Source: DASYTH01 sp036002505 (lineage in GTDB: Bacteria > Actinomycetota > Actinomycetes > Mycobacteriales > Pseudonocardiaceae). From it: a stretch of DNA of 35,749 bases. Below are positions 16,168 to 24,054 of the stretch, piece after piece; within the stretch, counting starts at the first letter, position 1; each line of letters starts with the position of its first letter. The translations under genes were made by a program, and so were the position numbers. The notes under the pieces are model-generated. The model did not search any database. It worked only from the letters and a program-made list of their open reading frames with translations, and was not told the origin of the DNA. The stretch covers positions 1-35,749 of the forward strand of contig NZ_DASYTH010000179.1 of NCBI RefSeq assembly GCF_036002505.1, written 5' to 3'.

Positions 16168-16740
16168 ATGACCACATCGGGGGACGGACTGGACGCTTCC
16201 GTAAGCGCCGCCGTCGAGGGTGATCCTCGGGCAGTTGAGCGCGTGCTCGCGTCCATCCGGCCCTTGGTGGTGCGGTATTGCCGCGCCCGAGTAGGCAGGC
16301 AGGAACGAAACTTCGCTTCGGCGGACGACGTGGCCCAGGAGGTGTGTCTCGCGGTGCTGACGGCACTGCCTAGCTACCGCGACCAAGGTCGGCCATTTCT
16401 TGCTTTTGTGTACGGCATCGCCGCGCACAAGGTCGCTGACGCGCATCGGGCGGCCGGACGTAACCGATCGGAGCCCGTGGCCGACGTTCCTGATGAACCG
16501 GAGACGGAGGCCGGTCCGGAGCAGCGGGCCCTGCGGCAGGAGCTCACTCAGCAGATGAGCGAATTGCTTCAGGTCCTTCCCGATAAGCAGCGAGAGATCG
16601 TATTGTTACGTGTGGTAGTCGGCCTTTCCGCGGAGGAGACGGCCGAGGCGGTCGGCTCCACGCCCGGAGCGGTCCGGGTGGCCCAGCACCGGGCGCTGGC
16701 GCGGTTGCGGAAGAGTTTGTCGGCGGAGGAGGTGGTCTGA
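16168..16740 (+). CDS. sigD: ECF RNA polymerase sigma factor SigD
   Basis: The 190-residue product is a group 4 sigma factor. Region 2 reads RYCRARVG...SADDVAQEVCLAVLTALPSYRDQGRPFLAFVYGIAAHKVADAHRAAGR. Region 4 reads LPDKQREIVLLRVVVGLSAEETAEAVGSTPGAVRVAQHRALARL. Both are nearly those of M. tuberculosis SigD as remembered. The ATG at 16168 was chosen because family similarity begins just after it; an in-frame ATG at 16051 would add 39 residues without recognised similarity. The stop overlaps the rsdA start by one base. SigD is held inactive by RsdA and released when the anti-sigma factor is degraded, with roles in stationary phase and development. Confidence 0.92.
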   Translation: MTTSGDGLDASVSAAVEGDPRAVERVLASIRPLVVRYCRARVGRQERNFASADDVAQEVCLAVLTALPSYRDQGRPFLAFVYGIAAHKVADAHRAAGRNRSEPVADVPDEPETEAGPEQRALRQELTQQMSELLQVLPDKQREIVLLRVVVGLSAEETAEAVGSTPGAVRVAQHRALARLRKSLSAEEVV

Positions 16741-17660
16741 TGGCGGAAGTGCCGGAGCGTGAGTTGACGGGTGACATCGAGTCCCTCTTGCGGATCACAC
16801 GGCCCCTCGACCCTCCCGATGACGACGACGCCATCGACTTCTCCCTGGTGCACGCCGACGACGCGTTCCTGGACGCGCTGGGGGCCGCGCAGCCCGCCCC
16901 GGAGAGCACCTTCGCCGACGACCGGCTGGCCGCGCTGCTGCTGTCCTGGCGGGAGGACGTGGACGCCGAGCCGATCGGCAACCTGGTCGAGCCGAAGCTC
17001 GCGGTGGCCACCGTGCAGGCGGCCAGAGCCCGGCAGCGGCGCGGGCCGAGGCTGCTCGCCCCGCTGGCCGCTGCTGCCGCGGTGCTCGCGATCGCCTTCG
17101 CCGGTATCGGACTCGCTGCGCAGAACGCCCAGCCGGGCGACACGCTGTGGGGTCTGGCCCGGGTGCTCTACGCCGATCACGCCCGTTCGGTCGAGGCGGC
17201 CCAGGCGGTCCGTTCGGATCTGAACCGGGCCGAGGAGGCGCTGGCCAAGGGCAAGCTGGCCGAGGCGAAATCCATGCTCGATGAGGCCCGGCACACGCTG
17301 CCGACGGTGGCCAACGAGGACGGCAAGAGCGACCTGCAGGCCCAGCACCAGGCGCTGGTCGACAAGCTCCCGGACAACCCGGCGGTCGGGGCCTCGCCCC
17401 CGCCGGCCGCGTCGCCGTCCACCGTGCCGGGCACCGACACCACGGTCGCCAACACCAGCACGCAGGACCCGAGCACCACGAACCCGCCGCCGACCACCAC
17501 GACCACCACCACCGAACCGCCGGTGACCACGACCACCGAGTCGGGCGGCGGCCGGGTGGAGACCACCGCGACGGCGCCGGCCACCGCGCCGGCCGCCAAG
17601 GAGGGCAACCCGGCGGGCGACCCGGCCGCGGGCGCCAACCCGGCGGCGACCTCGCCTTAA
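16740..17660 (+). CDS. rsdA: Anti-sigma-D factor RsdA
   Basis: The product is a 306-residue single-pass membrane protein. The cytoplasmic N-terminus contains the sigma-binding segment TFADDRLAALLLSWREDVDAEPIG (about residues 57-80). A transmembrane helix lies at about 102-124 (LLAPLAAAAAVLAIAFAGIG), followed by QPGDTLWGLARVLYADHARS, a helical stretch (RAEEALAKGKLAEAKSMLDEA) and a long Pro/Thr-rich tail, likely wall-exposed. In M. tuberculosis RsdA binds SigD region 4 and is destroyed by ClpXP after membrane cleavage. The ATG overlaps the sigD TGA, giving tight coupling and matched amounts. Confidence 0.88.
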   Translation: MAEVPERELTGDIESLLRITRPLDPPDDDDAIDFSLVHADDAFLDALGAAQPAPESTFADDRLAALLLSWREDVDAEPIGNLVEPKLAVATVQAARARQRRGPRLLAPLAAAAAVLAIAFAGIGLAAQNAQPGDTLWGLARVLYADHARSVEAAQAVRSDLNRAEEALAKGKLAEAKSMLDEARHTLPTVANEDGKSDLQAQHQALVDKLPDNPAVGASPPPAASPSTVPGTDTTVANTSTQDPSTTNPPPTTTTTTTEPPVTTTTESGGGRVETTATAPATAPAAKEGNPAGDPAAGANPAATSP

Positions 17661-17672
17661 CGGGCTGGCCGG

Positions 17673-18089
17673 TCAGGAGCCGCCGGCGCGCCGGGTGGAG
17701 TGCGGCAGGCGGGCCAGCGTCCCGTCGGCGAACCCCTTGCAGTACTCCCAGCTCACGTAGTCGGCCGGGTTGGGGTCGAAGGCCGGCTCGTGCGGGCGCA
17801 TCAGCCCGTCCCGCAGCAGCTGCTCCAGGCTGGCCCGCAGCAGCGCCCAGTCGTGGTAGTGCGGGTCCTGGCACTCGGCGCAGTCCACCACCACCCCGCG
17901 GACCCCGCGCGGCGCCAGCAGGGTCTCGTACACCGCGAGGTCGGCGAGGTCGGCCAGCAGCTCGGTGCGCTCGTCCGCGCTGATCGGCTGGACCTGCTCA
18001 TCGGGCGGCTCGCCGAGCACCGACGACGGGTCGACCGGGTCGTCGGCGAAGGGGTCCGGCGGCAGGCCGTCGTGCGAATCGTTCGACAC
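17673..18089 (-). CDS. DUF5319-type conserved protein (Rv3412-like)
   Basis: The 138-residue acidic protein opens with DGLPPDPFADDPVDPSSVLGEPPD, followed by a helical region and VVVDCAECQDPHYHDWALLRASLEQLL. The CAEC-x4-HYHDW cluster could bind a metal. The family is conserved in actinobacteria between rsdA and guaB2; I know of no proven function. The GTG at 18089 has no ribosome binding site but lies at leaderless spacing from TACCGT; another GTG at 18095 is possible. It converges on rsdA with 12 bp between stops. Confidence 0.78.
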   Translation of the reverse strand: MSNDSHDGLPPDPFADDPVDPSSVLGEPPDEQVQPISADERTELLADLADLAVYETLLAPRGVRGVVVDCAECQDPHYHDWALLRASLEQLLRDGLMRPHEPAFDPNPADYVSWEYCKGFADGTLARLPHSTRRAGGS

Positions 18090-18097
18090 GACCACGC

Positions 18098-18128
18098 ACG
18101 GTACCCGCCGTGGTCTGGGGCGTGTCCA
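18098..18128 (-). promoter_or_regulatory. Promoter of the DUF5319-type gene (leaderless)
   Basis: On the minus strand TGGACA (plus 18123-18128) and TACCGT (18098-18103) are 19 bp apart. The -10 box ends 8 bp before the GTG at 18089. Confidence 0.45.
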
Positions 18129-18217
18129 GATACCATGGGAAGTACCGTTCACCTCTCTCCCCAACGCCAGCGAAAACCCCGCGTCGGCGGCACCCCGAGG
18201 AAGGTCTGCCACACATC

Positions 18218-19729
18218 ATGACCAGCGAGCTCACCGCTGCTGAGGTCCCGGAGAAGTTCGCCATGCTGGGCCTCACCTTCGACGACGTGCTGCTGCTGCC
18301 GGCGGAATCCGACGTGGTGCCGAGCGCGGTGGACACCAGCACCCGGCTGTCCCGCAACATCACCCTGCGCGTCCCCCTGGCCTCGGCGGCCATGGACACG
18401 GTGACCGAGGCGCGGATGGCGATCGCGATGGCGCGCCAGGGCGGCATCGGCATCCTGCAGCGCAACCTGTCCATCGAGGAGCAGGCCCGGCAGGCGGAGA
18501 CCGTCAAGCGGTCCGAGGCCGGCATGGTCACCGACCCGATCACCTGCTCGCCCACGGACACGCTGGCCGACGTGGACGCGCTGTGCGCGCGCTACCGGAT
18601 CTCCGGGGTGCCGGTGACGGACGCGGAGTCGGCGCTCGTGGGGATCATCACCAACCGGGACATGCGGTTCGAGGTCGACCACACCAAGCTGGTCAGCGAC
18701 GTGATGACGAAGGGGCCGCTGGTCACCGCGCAGGTGGGCGTGTCGGCGGACGCCGCGCTCGGGCTGCTGCGCCGGCACAAGGTGGAGAAGCTGCCGATCG
18801 TGGACGGGGCGGGCAAGCTGCGCGGCCTGATCACGGTGAAGGACTTCGTCAAGACCGAGCAGTTCCCCAACGCCACCAAGGACCCCGACGGGCGGCTGCT
18901 GTGCGGCGCGGCCGTCGGGGTGGGCGACGACGCCTACAAGCGCGCCATGGCCCTGGTGGACGCCGGTGTGGACGTGCTGATGGTGGACACCGCGCACGGG
19001 CACTCGCGGGGCGTGCTGGGCATGGTCTCGCTGCTCAAGCGGGAGCTGGGCGACACCGTCGACGTGGTCGGCGGCAACGTGGCCACCCGGGCCGGTGCGC
19101 AGGCCCTGGTGGACGCCGGCGCGGACGGGGTGAAGGTGGGGGTGGGCCCGGGCTCGATCTGCACCACCAGGGTGGTGGCCGGGGTCGGCGTCCCGCAGAT
19201 CACCGCGATCTACTCGGCGGCACAGGCCTGCCAGCCGGCCGGGGTGCCGGTGATCGGCGACGGCGGCATCCAGTACTCCGGCGACATCGCCAAGGCGATC
19301 GCCGCCGGCGCGGACGCGGTGATGCTGGGCAGCCTGCTGGCCGGCACCGCGGAGTCGCCGGGTGAGCTGATCCTGCACGGCGGCAAGCAGTACAAGATCT
19401 ACCGGGGCATGGGCTCGATTGGGGCCATGCAGTCCCGCGGCGAGGCCAAGTCCTACTCCAAGGACCGCTACTTCCAGGACGACGTGCTCTCCGAGGACAA
19501 GCTCGTGCCGGAGGGCATCGAGGGCCGCATCCCGTTCCGCGGTCCGCTCGCCCAGGTGGTCCACCAGCTCGTCGGCGGGCTGCGCTCCGGCATGGGCTAC
19601 ACCGGGTCACGCACGATCGCCAACCTTCAGCGTGCGCAGTTGGTCCGAATTACCGCCGCGGGTCTGAAAGAGAGCCACCCGCACGACATCACGATGACCG
19701 TCGAGGCCCCCAATTACACGAGTCGTTGA
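18218..19729 (+). CDS. guaB2: IMP dehydrogenase GuaB2
   Basis: The 503-residue enzyme oxidises IMP to XMP with NAD+, the committed step of GTP synthesis. The TIM barrel starts at LTFDDVLLLPAESDVVPS and is interrupted by two CBS domains (about residues 105-225: MVTDPITCSPTDTLADVDALC; VMTKGPLVTAQVGVSADAALGLL). The catalytic cysteine loop GPGSICTTRVVAGVGVPQ, the phosphate-binding GDGGIQYSGD and the flap YRGMGSIGAMQ are intact. The ATG at 18218 matches homologues; the ribosome binding site GAGGAAGG is rather distant at about 14 bp. A TACCAT box at 18131 may be its -10. It is the main IMPDH, as opposed to the smaller GuaB3 downstream. Confidence 0.96.
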   Translation: MTSELTAAEVPEKFAMLGLTFDDVLLLPAESDVVPSAVDTSTRLSRNITLRVPLASAAMDTVTEARMAIAMARQGGIGILQRNLSIEEQARQAETVKRSEAGMVTDPITCSPTDTLADVDALCARYRISGVPVTDAESALVGIITNRDMRFEVDHTKLVSDVMTKGPLVTAQVGVSADAALGLLRRHKVEKLPIVDGAGKLRGLITVKDFVKTEQFPNATKDPDGRLLCGAAVGVGDDAYKRAMALVDAGVDVLMVDTAHGHSRGVLGMVSLLKRELGDTVDVVGGNVATRAGAQALVDAGADGVKVGVGPGSICTTRVVAGVGVPQITAIYSAAQACQPAGVPVIGDGGIQYSGDIAKAIAAGADAVMLGSLLAGTAESPGELILHGGKQYKIYRGMGSIGAMQSRGEAKSYSKDRYFQDDVLSEDKLVPEGIEGRIPFRGPLAQVVHQLVGGLRSGMGYTGSRTIANLQRAQLVRITAAGLKESHPHDITMTVEAPNYTSR

Positions 19730-19766
19730 GGCCATTCAGCGCAAGGCTCGGCAACAATCGGTTACC

Positions 19767-19783
19767 GATCACTAACAGTGATC
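19767..19783. terminator. Hairpin between guaB2 and the convergent GGDEF gene
   Basis: GATCACT (19767-19773) and AGTGATC (19777-19783) form a perfect 7-bp stem with an AAC loop, followed by AACTTTGG. It is suitable as a terminator for either strand. Confidence 0.6.
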
Positions 19784-19832
19784 AACTTTGGCCACAAATT
19801 GTAACCGGAATTGTGAATCGTCGACCAAATGG

Positions 19833-21140
19833 TCAGAGATTGGCACCCACGCTGACGACGGTGTTGCGACCATCGTTTTTGGCTTTGTAGAGCGCGGTGT
19901 CCGCGGCCAGGAGCAGGCGGTCGACGACCGTGCCGGAGTCCGGGCAGACGGCCACCCCGATCGAGACCGACAGGCCGGAGATGGTCGCCACCTGATGATC
20001 TTCGATGGCGACCTCCACCTCGAGCTTGGTCACCGCGGCGCGGATCCGCTCGGCGATGGCGATGGCCTGGTGCTCGGTGATGTCCGGCAGCAGCACGGCG
20101 AACTCCTCGCCACCGAACCGGCCGACCACGTCATAGTCCCGGACCTCGGCCCGCAGCAGGTTGCCGACCGCCTTGAGCACCGAGTCGCCGGCCAGGTGCC
20201 CGTGGGTGTCGTTGACCCGCTTGAAGTGGTCGAGGTCGACCATGAGCACACCGCAGGCCGACTGCGAGCGCTGCGCCCTGGCCAGCTCCCGGGAGGCCAG
20301 GTCGCGCCAGCCGAACGCGTTGAACAGGCCGGTCTTCTCGTCGGTCGCAGCGGCCACCTCGAGCTGTTTGAGCAGCACGTTGCGGTGCATCATGACCAGC
20401 GGCGGCAGCACCAGCAGCACCAGCACCGGCTGGTAGGCCAGGGCCAGCGCGACCAGCCCGCCGAGGCAGAGCGTGACCAGCTCGAGCGCGTTGTCGCTCC
20501 AGGTGCCGAACAGGTCGGTGATCGACCGCTCGCGCGTGTACAGCGTGATGCTGGTGACCGCGAGCAACAGGTTGACCAGCTCGAACACCGCCGCGGCGAG
20601 CAGCACGATGAGGGTGCCCTGCGCGGTCGCCGGCCGCGCCTCGGTCAGCACGCCGAGCCCGCTGACCTGCACCGCGTACGACGCCGCCCAGCAGGACAGC
20701 ACGCTGGCCGCGGTGCTGGCCACCACGCGGTGCGCCGGGCGGCTGCGCACGTGCCGCCAGACCCGCAGCCACAGATGCAGGTACAGCAGCACGGCCAGCA
20801 CCGACACCCAGCCCGGGGTGAGCAGCGCCGCGCCCGCGACGTACCACACCGAGGTCACGTTGATGTGCGACTGGCCCGCCATCCACCGGCGGACCCGTTC
20901 GATGTGCCGGGACATCTCGCCCTGCCCGACGCCGAGCGCCAGCAGGACCAGAAACCACTGGATGTCGGCCCGCATGACCGGGCGGCTGAACAGATCCGCG
21001 AGCATCAGCACGGCCGCGGAGGTGTCGCAGAGGAGACCGAATGCGAGCCACCGCGGCCGAGTGGACGACCACATGATCCACCGGGTCGGCCATAAGAGTG
21101 GTCTGGCTACCCTATGGGCGATGGCGCCGGCGTGGCTCAT
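19833..21140 (-). CDS. Membrane-bound diguanylate cyclase (GGDEF)
   Basis: The 435-residue product probably makes cyclic di-GMP from two GTP. The N-terminal 260 residues contain about seven hydrophobic helices (for example WFLVLLALGVGQG, VSVLAVLLYLHLWL, LVALALAYQPVLVLLVL) of no recognised sensory family. The C-terminal GGDEF domain has DEKTGLFNAFGW, MVDLDHFKRVNDTHGH and the active-site RFGGEEF. An RxxD product-inhibition site (RDYD) sits exactly five residues before GGEEF, so feedback inhibition is expected. The ATG at 21140 has a short AGGA ribosome binding site; a GTG at 21191 would add 17 residues. It is not part of the M. tuberculosis locus and separates guaB2 from guaB3, the GTP-supplying genes. 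Confidence 0.9.
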   Translation of the reverse strand: MSHAGAIAHRVARPLLWPTRWIMWSSTRPRWLAFGLLCDTSAAVLMLADLFSRPVMRADIQWFLVLLALGVGQGEMSRHIERVRRWMAGQSHINVTSVWYVAGAALLTPGWVSVLAVLLYLHLWLRVWRHVRSRPAHRVVASTAASVLSCWAASYAVQVSGLGVLTEARPATAQGTLIVLLAAAVFELVNLLLAVTSITLYTRERSITDLFGTWSDNALELVTLCLGGLVALALAYQPVLVLLVLPPLVMMHRNVLLKQLEVAAATDEKTGLFNAFGWRDLASRELARAQRSQSACGVLMVDLDHFKRVNDTHGHLAGDSVLKAVGNLLRAEVRDYDVVGRFGGEEFAVLLPDITEHQAIAIAERIRAAVTKLEVEVAIEDHQVATISGLSVSIGVAVCPDSGTVVDRLLLAADTALYKAKNDGRNTVVSVGANL

Positions 21141-21273
21141 AATGGTCCTGTCGTACTCGTCTCCTTTTGCCAAGGGTATCTGTCGCGCCACGGGCTGTCA
21201 GTCAGATGGGCGGGTGTGGCATGCTTACCCGGCTAGCGGAGGTGAATCCCCGATGCGTACGCGTGAACTGTAG

Positions 21274-22518
21274 TTACTCGGTGTCCGTAGTGGCATACCA
21301 GCGGTCAGGTTCGGCGGCAAAAGTCCGCCGCCAGGCCAGTGCCGCGGGTATGGCAATCACAAGTCCAATGACACCCACAATCCCCACCGTGCGGGCTGTA
21401 CCGATTCCGTCGGCCAGCAACCCCGCCAGCAGCGGGCTGAGCCCCTGGATCGTTGCCACGCCCGACTGCGACAGACCGAGTGCCTGAGCCCGGCTGGCGT
21501 CGGGCACACCCCGGGTGAACGACGCGGACGACTGCATGAGGACGGCCGTGCCGAGCGCTCCGGCCAGTGCGAACAGCACCACGGAGACCACCAGCCCGGG
21601 CGCCAGGAACACCGGCAGCAGGGGCACCGCGCTCGCCACCGCGAGCGGGCCCAGCACCTTCGGCCGAACCTTGGGCGAGACCCACCGGCTGAACACCAGC
21701 GCGCCGACCACGCTGCCCAGTGGATCACTGGCCAGGATCAGTCCAACCGCGACCGGTCCGCCGCCGATCTCCGCGGTGTAGGGCGCCGCCAGTCCTTCGT
21801 AGACGATCAGGAACGCGGTCAGCCAGCCGAGCAGCAGCAGCACCCGCAGGCCACGGTCCCGCCAGATGAGCCGCGCCCCGGCGCCGGCCGAGGAGAAGAA
21901 CGGCGGCCGGTCCGCCTTGCTCGCCGCGGCGGGCCTCGCCTGCAGGCCGAGCCGGACGAACAGCCCCGAAGCCAGGAACGTCGCCGCGTCCAGGACCAGG
22001 CCCACGTTCGGGTTGATCGCCGCGATCAACACGCCGCCACCGGCGAAGCCGATCATCTGCGCGGTCTGCATGGTGATGTTGCGGATGCCCAGGCCCACCA
22101 CGTACAGGTCGCCGGGGAGCACCGTGGGCAGCAGCGCGAGCTGGGCGGCCTTGAACGGGGCCTGCAGGAACGACACCCCGGCCACCAGCGCGCAGATCAG
22201 CGCGAACGGCACGCCCGGCACGGCCACCAGGCCGATCAGCAGCGCGCGCAGCACGTCGGAGACGACCATGACCTCGCGGCGGGGGAACCGGTCGGCCAGG
22301 CCCGACAGGAAGATCCCGCCGAGGAACGCCGGCGCCAGGGTGAGCGCGTAGGTGAGACCGGTCAGCGCCGCCGAGTCGGTGCGCTGGAACACCAGGACCG
22401 CCAGCGCGACCCTGGCCAGCTGGTCACCGGCCTGCGAGAGCGCCTCCGCGGCCCACATGGCGCGGAACTCGGCGACGGCGAAGACCGATCTGAAGGTGAC
22501 GTGCGTCCCCCGTCCCAA
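21274..22518 (-). CDS. MFS transporter (MFS_3/enterobactin-exporter-like)
   Basis: The 414-residue product has about 12 transmembrane helices and the MFS inter-helix motif LSGLADRFPRREVMVVSD between helices 2 and 3. The start VTFRSVFAVAEFRAMWAAEALSQAGDQLARVALAVLVFQRT is typical of the MFS_3 exporter group. The substrate is unknown; efflux of a small molecule is likely. The only start that fits is the TTG at 22518, preceded by AAGGGAG at good spacing. This ribosome binding site lies within one arm of a perfect 9-bp inverted repeat (22521-22561), so translation may be regulated. It is divergent from guaB3. Confidence 0.87.
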   Translation of the reverse strand: MGRGTHVTFRSVFAVAEFRAMWAAEALSQAGDQLARVALAVLVFQRTDSAALTGLTYALTLAPAFLGGIFLSGLADRFPRREVMVVSDVLRALLIGLVAVPGVPFALICALVAGVSFLQAPFKAAQLALLPTVLPGDLYVVGLGIRNITMQTAQMIGFAGGGVLIAAINPNVGLVLDAATFLASGLFVRLGLQARPAAASKADRPPFFSSAGAGARLIWRDRGLRVLLLLGWLTAFLIVYEGLAAPYTAEIGGGPVAVGLILASDPLGSVVGALVFSRWVSPKVRPKVLGPLAVASAVPLLPVFLAPGLVVSVVLFALAGALGTAVLMQSSASFTRGVPDASRAQALGLSQSGVATIQGLSPLLAGLLADGIGTARTVGIVGVIGLVIAIPAALAWRRTFAAEPDRWYATTDTE

Positions 22519-22520
22519 TA

Positions 22521-22561
22521 GAAGCTCCCTTGACCCGGCTGCCCTCACGTCCGGGAGCTTC
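22521..22561 (-). promoter_or_regulatory. Inverted repeat masking the MFS gene ribosome binding site
   Basis: On the minus strand GAAGCTCCC (plus 22553-22561) precedes GGGAGCTTC (22521-22529) by 23 bases. The second arm contains the GGGAG Shine-Dalgarno sequence, two bases before the TTG. In RNA the stem would hide the ribosome binding site. Confidence 0.5.
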
Positions 22562-22620
22562 CGCTTCCGGAGCAGCTCACGGTAGCCGATTGCCCACGAG
22601 AGGTGCTGCCCGCCAAACGG

Positions 22621-22648
22621 CCGGTCTCGACCATGACGGAGAGACCGG
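22621..22648 (+). promoter_or_regulatory. Inverted repeat upstream of guaB3
   Basis: CCGGTCTC (22621-22628) and GAGACCGG (22641-22648) are perfect 8-bp arms around 12 bp, some 60 bp before the guaB3 start. It could be an operator or a leader hairpin. TAGGCT at 22680-22685 is a possible -10 box. Confidence 0.35.
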
Positions 22649-22710
22649 AAGCTGAGGAAGAACCGGCTCACGGTGAGGATAGGCTCGCGCCGACCGGAGA
22701 GGGGACTGAC

Positions 22711-23853
22711 ATGCGTGATCTGGTCGAGATCGGCATGGGTCGCACGGCCCGCCGAGGGTTCGGGCTGGACGAGGTGGCGATCGTGCCCTCGCGGCGGACC
22801 CGCTCCTCCAAGGACGTCTCCACGGCGTGGCAGATCGACGCGTACCGGTTCGACATCCCGCTGATCACGCACCCGACCGACGCGATCGTCTCGCCGGCCA
22901 CCGCGGTCGCCGTCGGCGGGCTCGGCGGGCTGGGTGTGATCAACGCCGAGGGGCTCTGGGCGCGGCACCCCGACGTGAACGAGGCGCTGGCCCGGCTGAT
23001 CGGCGCCGCCCGGACCGAGGATCAGTTCGACGACGGGCAGCTCGTCGGGTTGCTGCAGGAGCTGCACGCGGCACCGATCCGGCTGGACCTGATCACCGAG
23101 GCGATCAAGCAGGTGAGCGCGGCCGGGGTGACCGTCGCGGCCCGGGTCAGCCCGCAGCGCGCCGCCGAGCTCACCCCGGACCTGCTGGCCGCCGGCGTGG
23201 AGATTCTGGTGCTGCAGGGCACGATCGTGTCCGCCGAGCACGTGGCGCGGGACCGGGAGCCGTTGAACCTCAAGAGCTTCATCGCCGAGCTGGACGTTCC
23301 GGTGATCGCCGGCGGGGTGCACGACTACCGCACCGCCATGCACCTGATGCGCACCGGGGCGGCCGGCGTGATCGTCGGCTACGGCCACAGCCGGGACGTG
23401 ACCACGACGGACGACGTGCTGGGCATCGGGGTGCCGATGGCCACCGCCATCGTGGACGCCGCCGCGGCCCGCCGGGACTACCTGGACGAGACGGGCGGGC
23501 GCTACGTCCACGTGATCGCCGACGGCGGCATCGAGGTGAGCGGGGAGATCGCCAAGGCGATCGCGTGCGGGGCGGACGCGGTGATGCTCGGCGCGCCGCT
23601 GGCCGCCGCCGCGGAGGCACCCGGGCGGGGGCTGTACTGGACCGCGGCCGCCGCGCACCCGTCGCTGCCGCGCAGCCGGGTGGACATCGTGGTCGAGGAG
23701 CCGCGTACGGACCTGCGCACGTTGCTTTTCGGGCCGTCCAGCGCCGCCGACGGCGCGGTCAACCTGTTCGGCGCGCTGCGCCGGGCGATGGCGAAGACGG
23801 GCTATTCGGACGTCAAGGAGTTCCAGAAGGTCGGCCTGACGGTGCGGGCATGA
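22711..23853 (+). CDS. guaB3: IMP dehydrogenase-family protein GuaB3
   Basis: The 380-residue product is an IMPDH/GMPR-fold TIM barrel without CBS domains. It begins MRDLVEIGMGRTARRGFGLDEVAIVPSRRT and ends AMAKTGYSDVKEFQKVGLTV, both diagnostic of actinobacterial GuaB3. The phosphate-binding ADGGIEVSGEIAKAIACGADAVMLG is intact. The position of the catalytic cysteine loop of IMPDH reads GYGHSRDVTTTDDVLGIGVP, with no cysteine. GuaB3 proteins are usually annotated as IMPDH, but their activity is uncertain. The ATG at 22711 follows GAGAGGGG; longer in-frame starts lack family similarity. It lies upstream of choD in mycobacteria; here an accessory block intervenes. Confidence 0.9.
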   Translation: MRDLVEIGMGRTARRGFGLDEVAIVPSRRTRSSKDVSTAWQIDAYRFDIPLITHPTDAIVSPATAVAVGGLGGLGVINAEGLWARHPDVNEALARLIGAARTEDQFDDGQLVGLLQELHAAPIRLDLITEAIKQVSAAGVTVAARVSPQRAAELTPDLLAAGVEILVLQGTIVSAEHVARDREPLNLKSFIAELDVPVIAGGVHDYRTAMHLMRTGAAGVIVGYGHSRDVTTTDDVLGIGVPMATAIVDAAAARRDYLDETGGRYVHVIADGGIEVSGEIAKAIACGADAVMLGAPLAAAAEAPGRGLYWTAAAAHPSLPRSRVDIVVEEPRTDLRTLLFGPSSAADGAVNLFGALRRAMAKTGYSDVKEFQKVGLTVRA

Positions 23854-23925
23854 GCGAGCTTGCGAGCGAATCAATGTCACAGGGCGACCGCGAGCGGCTC
23901 GACCGAGCCTGCGAGGGGGAGCTGT

Positions 23926-24044
23926 GAGCGGGCCGGTGGTGTCTGGACTGACGGGCAGCGCAGGGAGCGAGGAACGAGCGACCGGGCAGCGCAGGAAGGA
24001 AGACACCATCTTTGGGCCCGCTCGCGCGAGCGGAGCGAGCCAAT
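23926..24044 (+). repeat. Dispersed palindromic element, copy 2 (upstream of the tandem GNAT gene)
   Basis: The 5' arm is the same 18 bases as in copy 1 (23926-23943). The 3' arm is GACACCATC (24002-24010), TTTG, then GGCCCGCTC (24015-24023); the one change gives a G:U pair. The inner direct repeat reads CGGGCAGCGCAGG in both units. The tail CGAGCGGAGCGAGCCAAT runs into the first possible ATG of the next gene (24043). Confidence 0.9.
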
Positions 24045-24054
24045 GGAGCACGGC

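Noticed and set aside
18131..18217. A purine riboswitch upstream of guaB2
   Set aside because: The leader is short and shows none of the conserved purine-aptamer stems or loops.
23850..23927. A 25-residue ORF (MSELASESMSQGDRERLD...) whose ATG overlaps the guaB3 stop in ATGA
   Set aside because: It is composed of GAGCGAGC-like repeat sequence and runs into element copy 2; there is no ribosome binding site and no recognisable protein character beyond the repeat.
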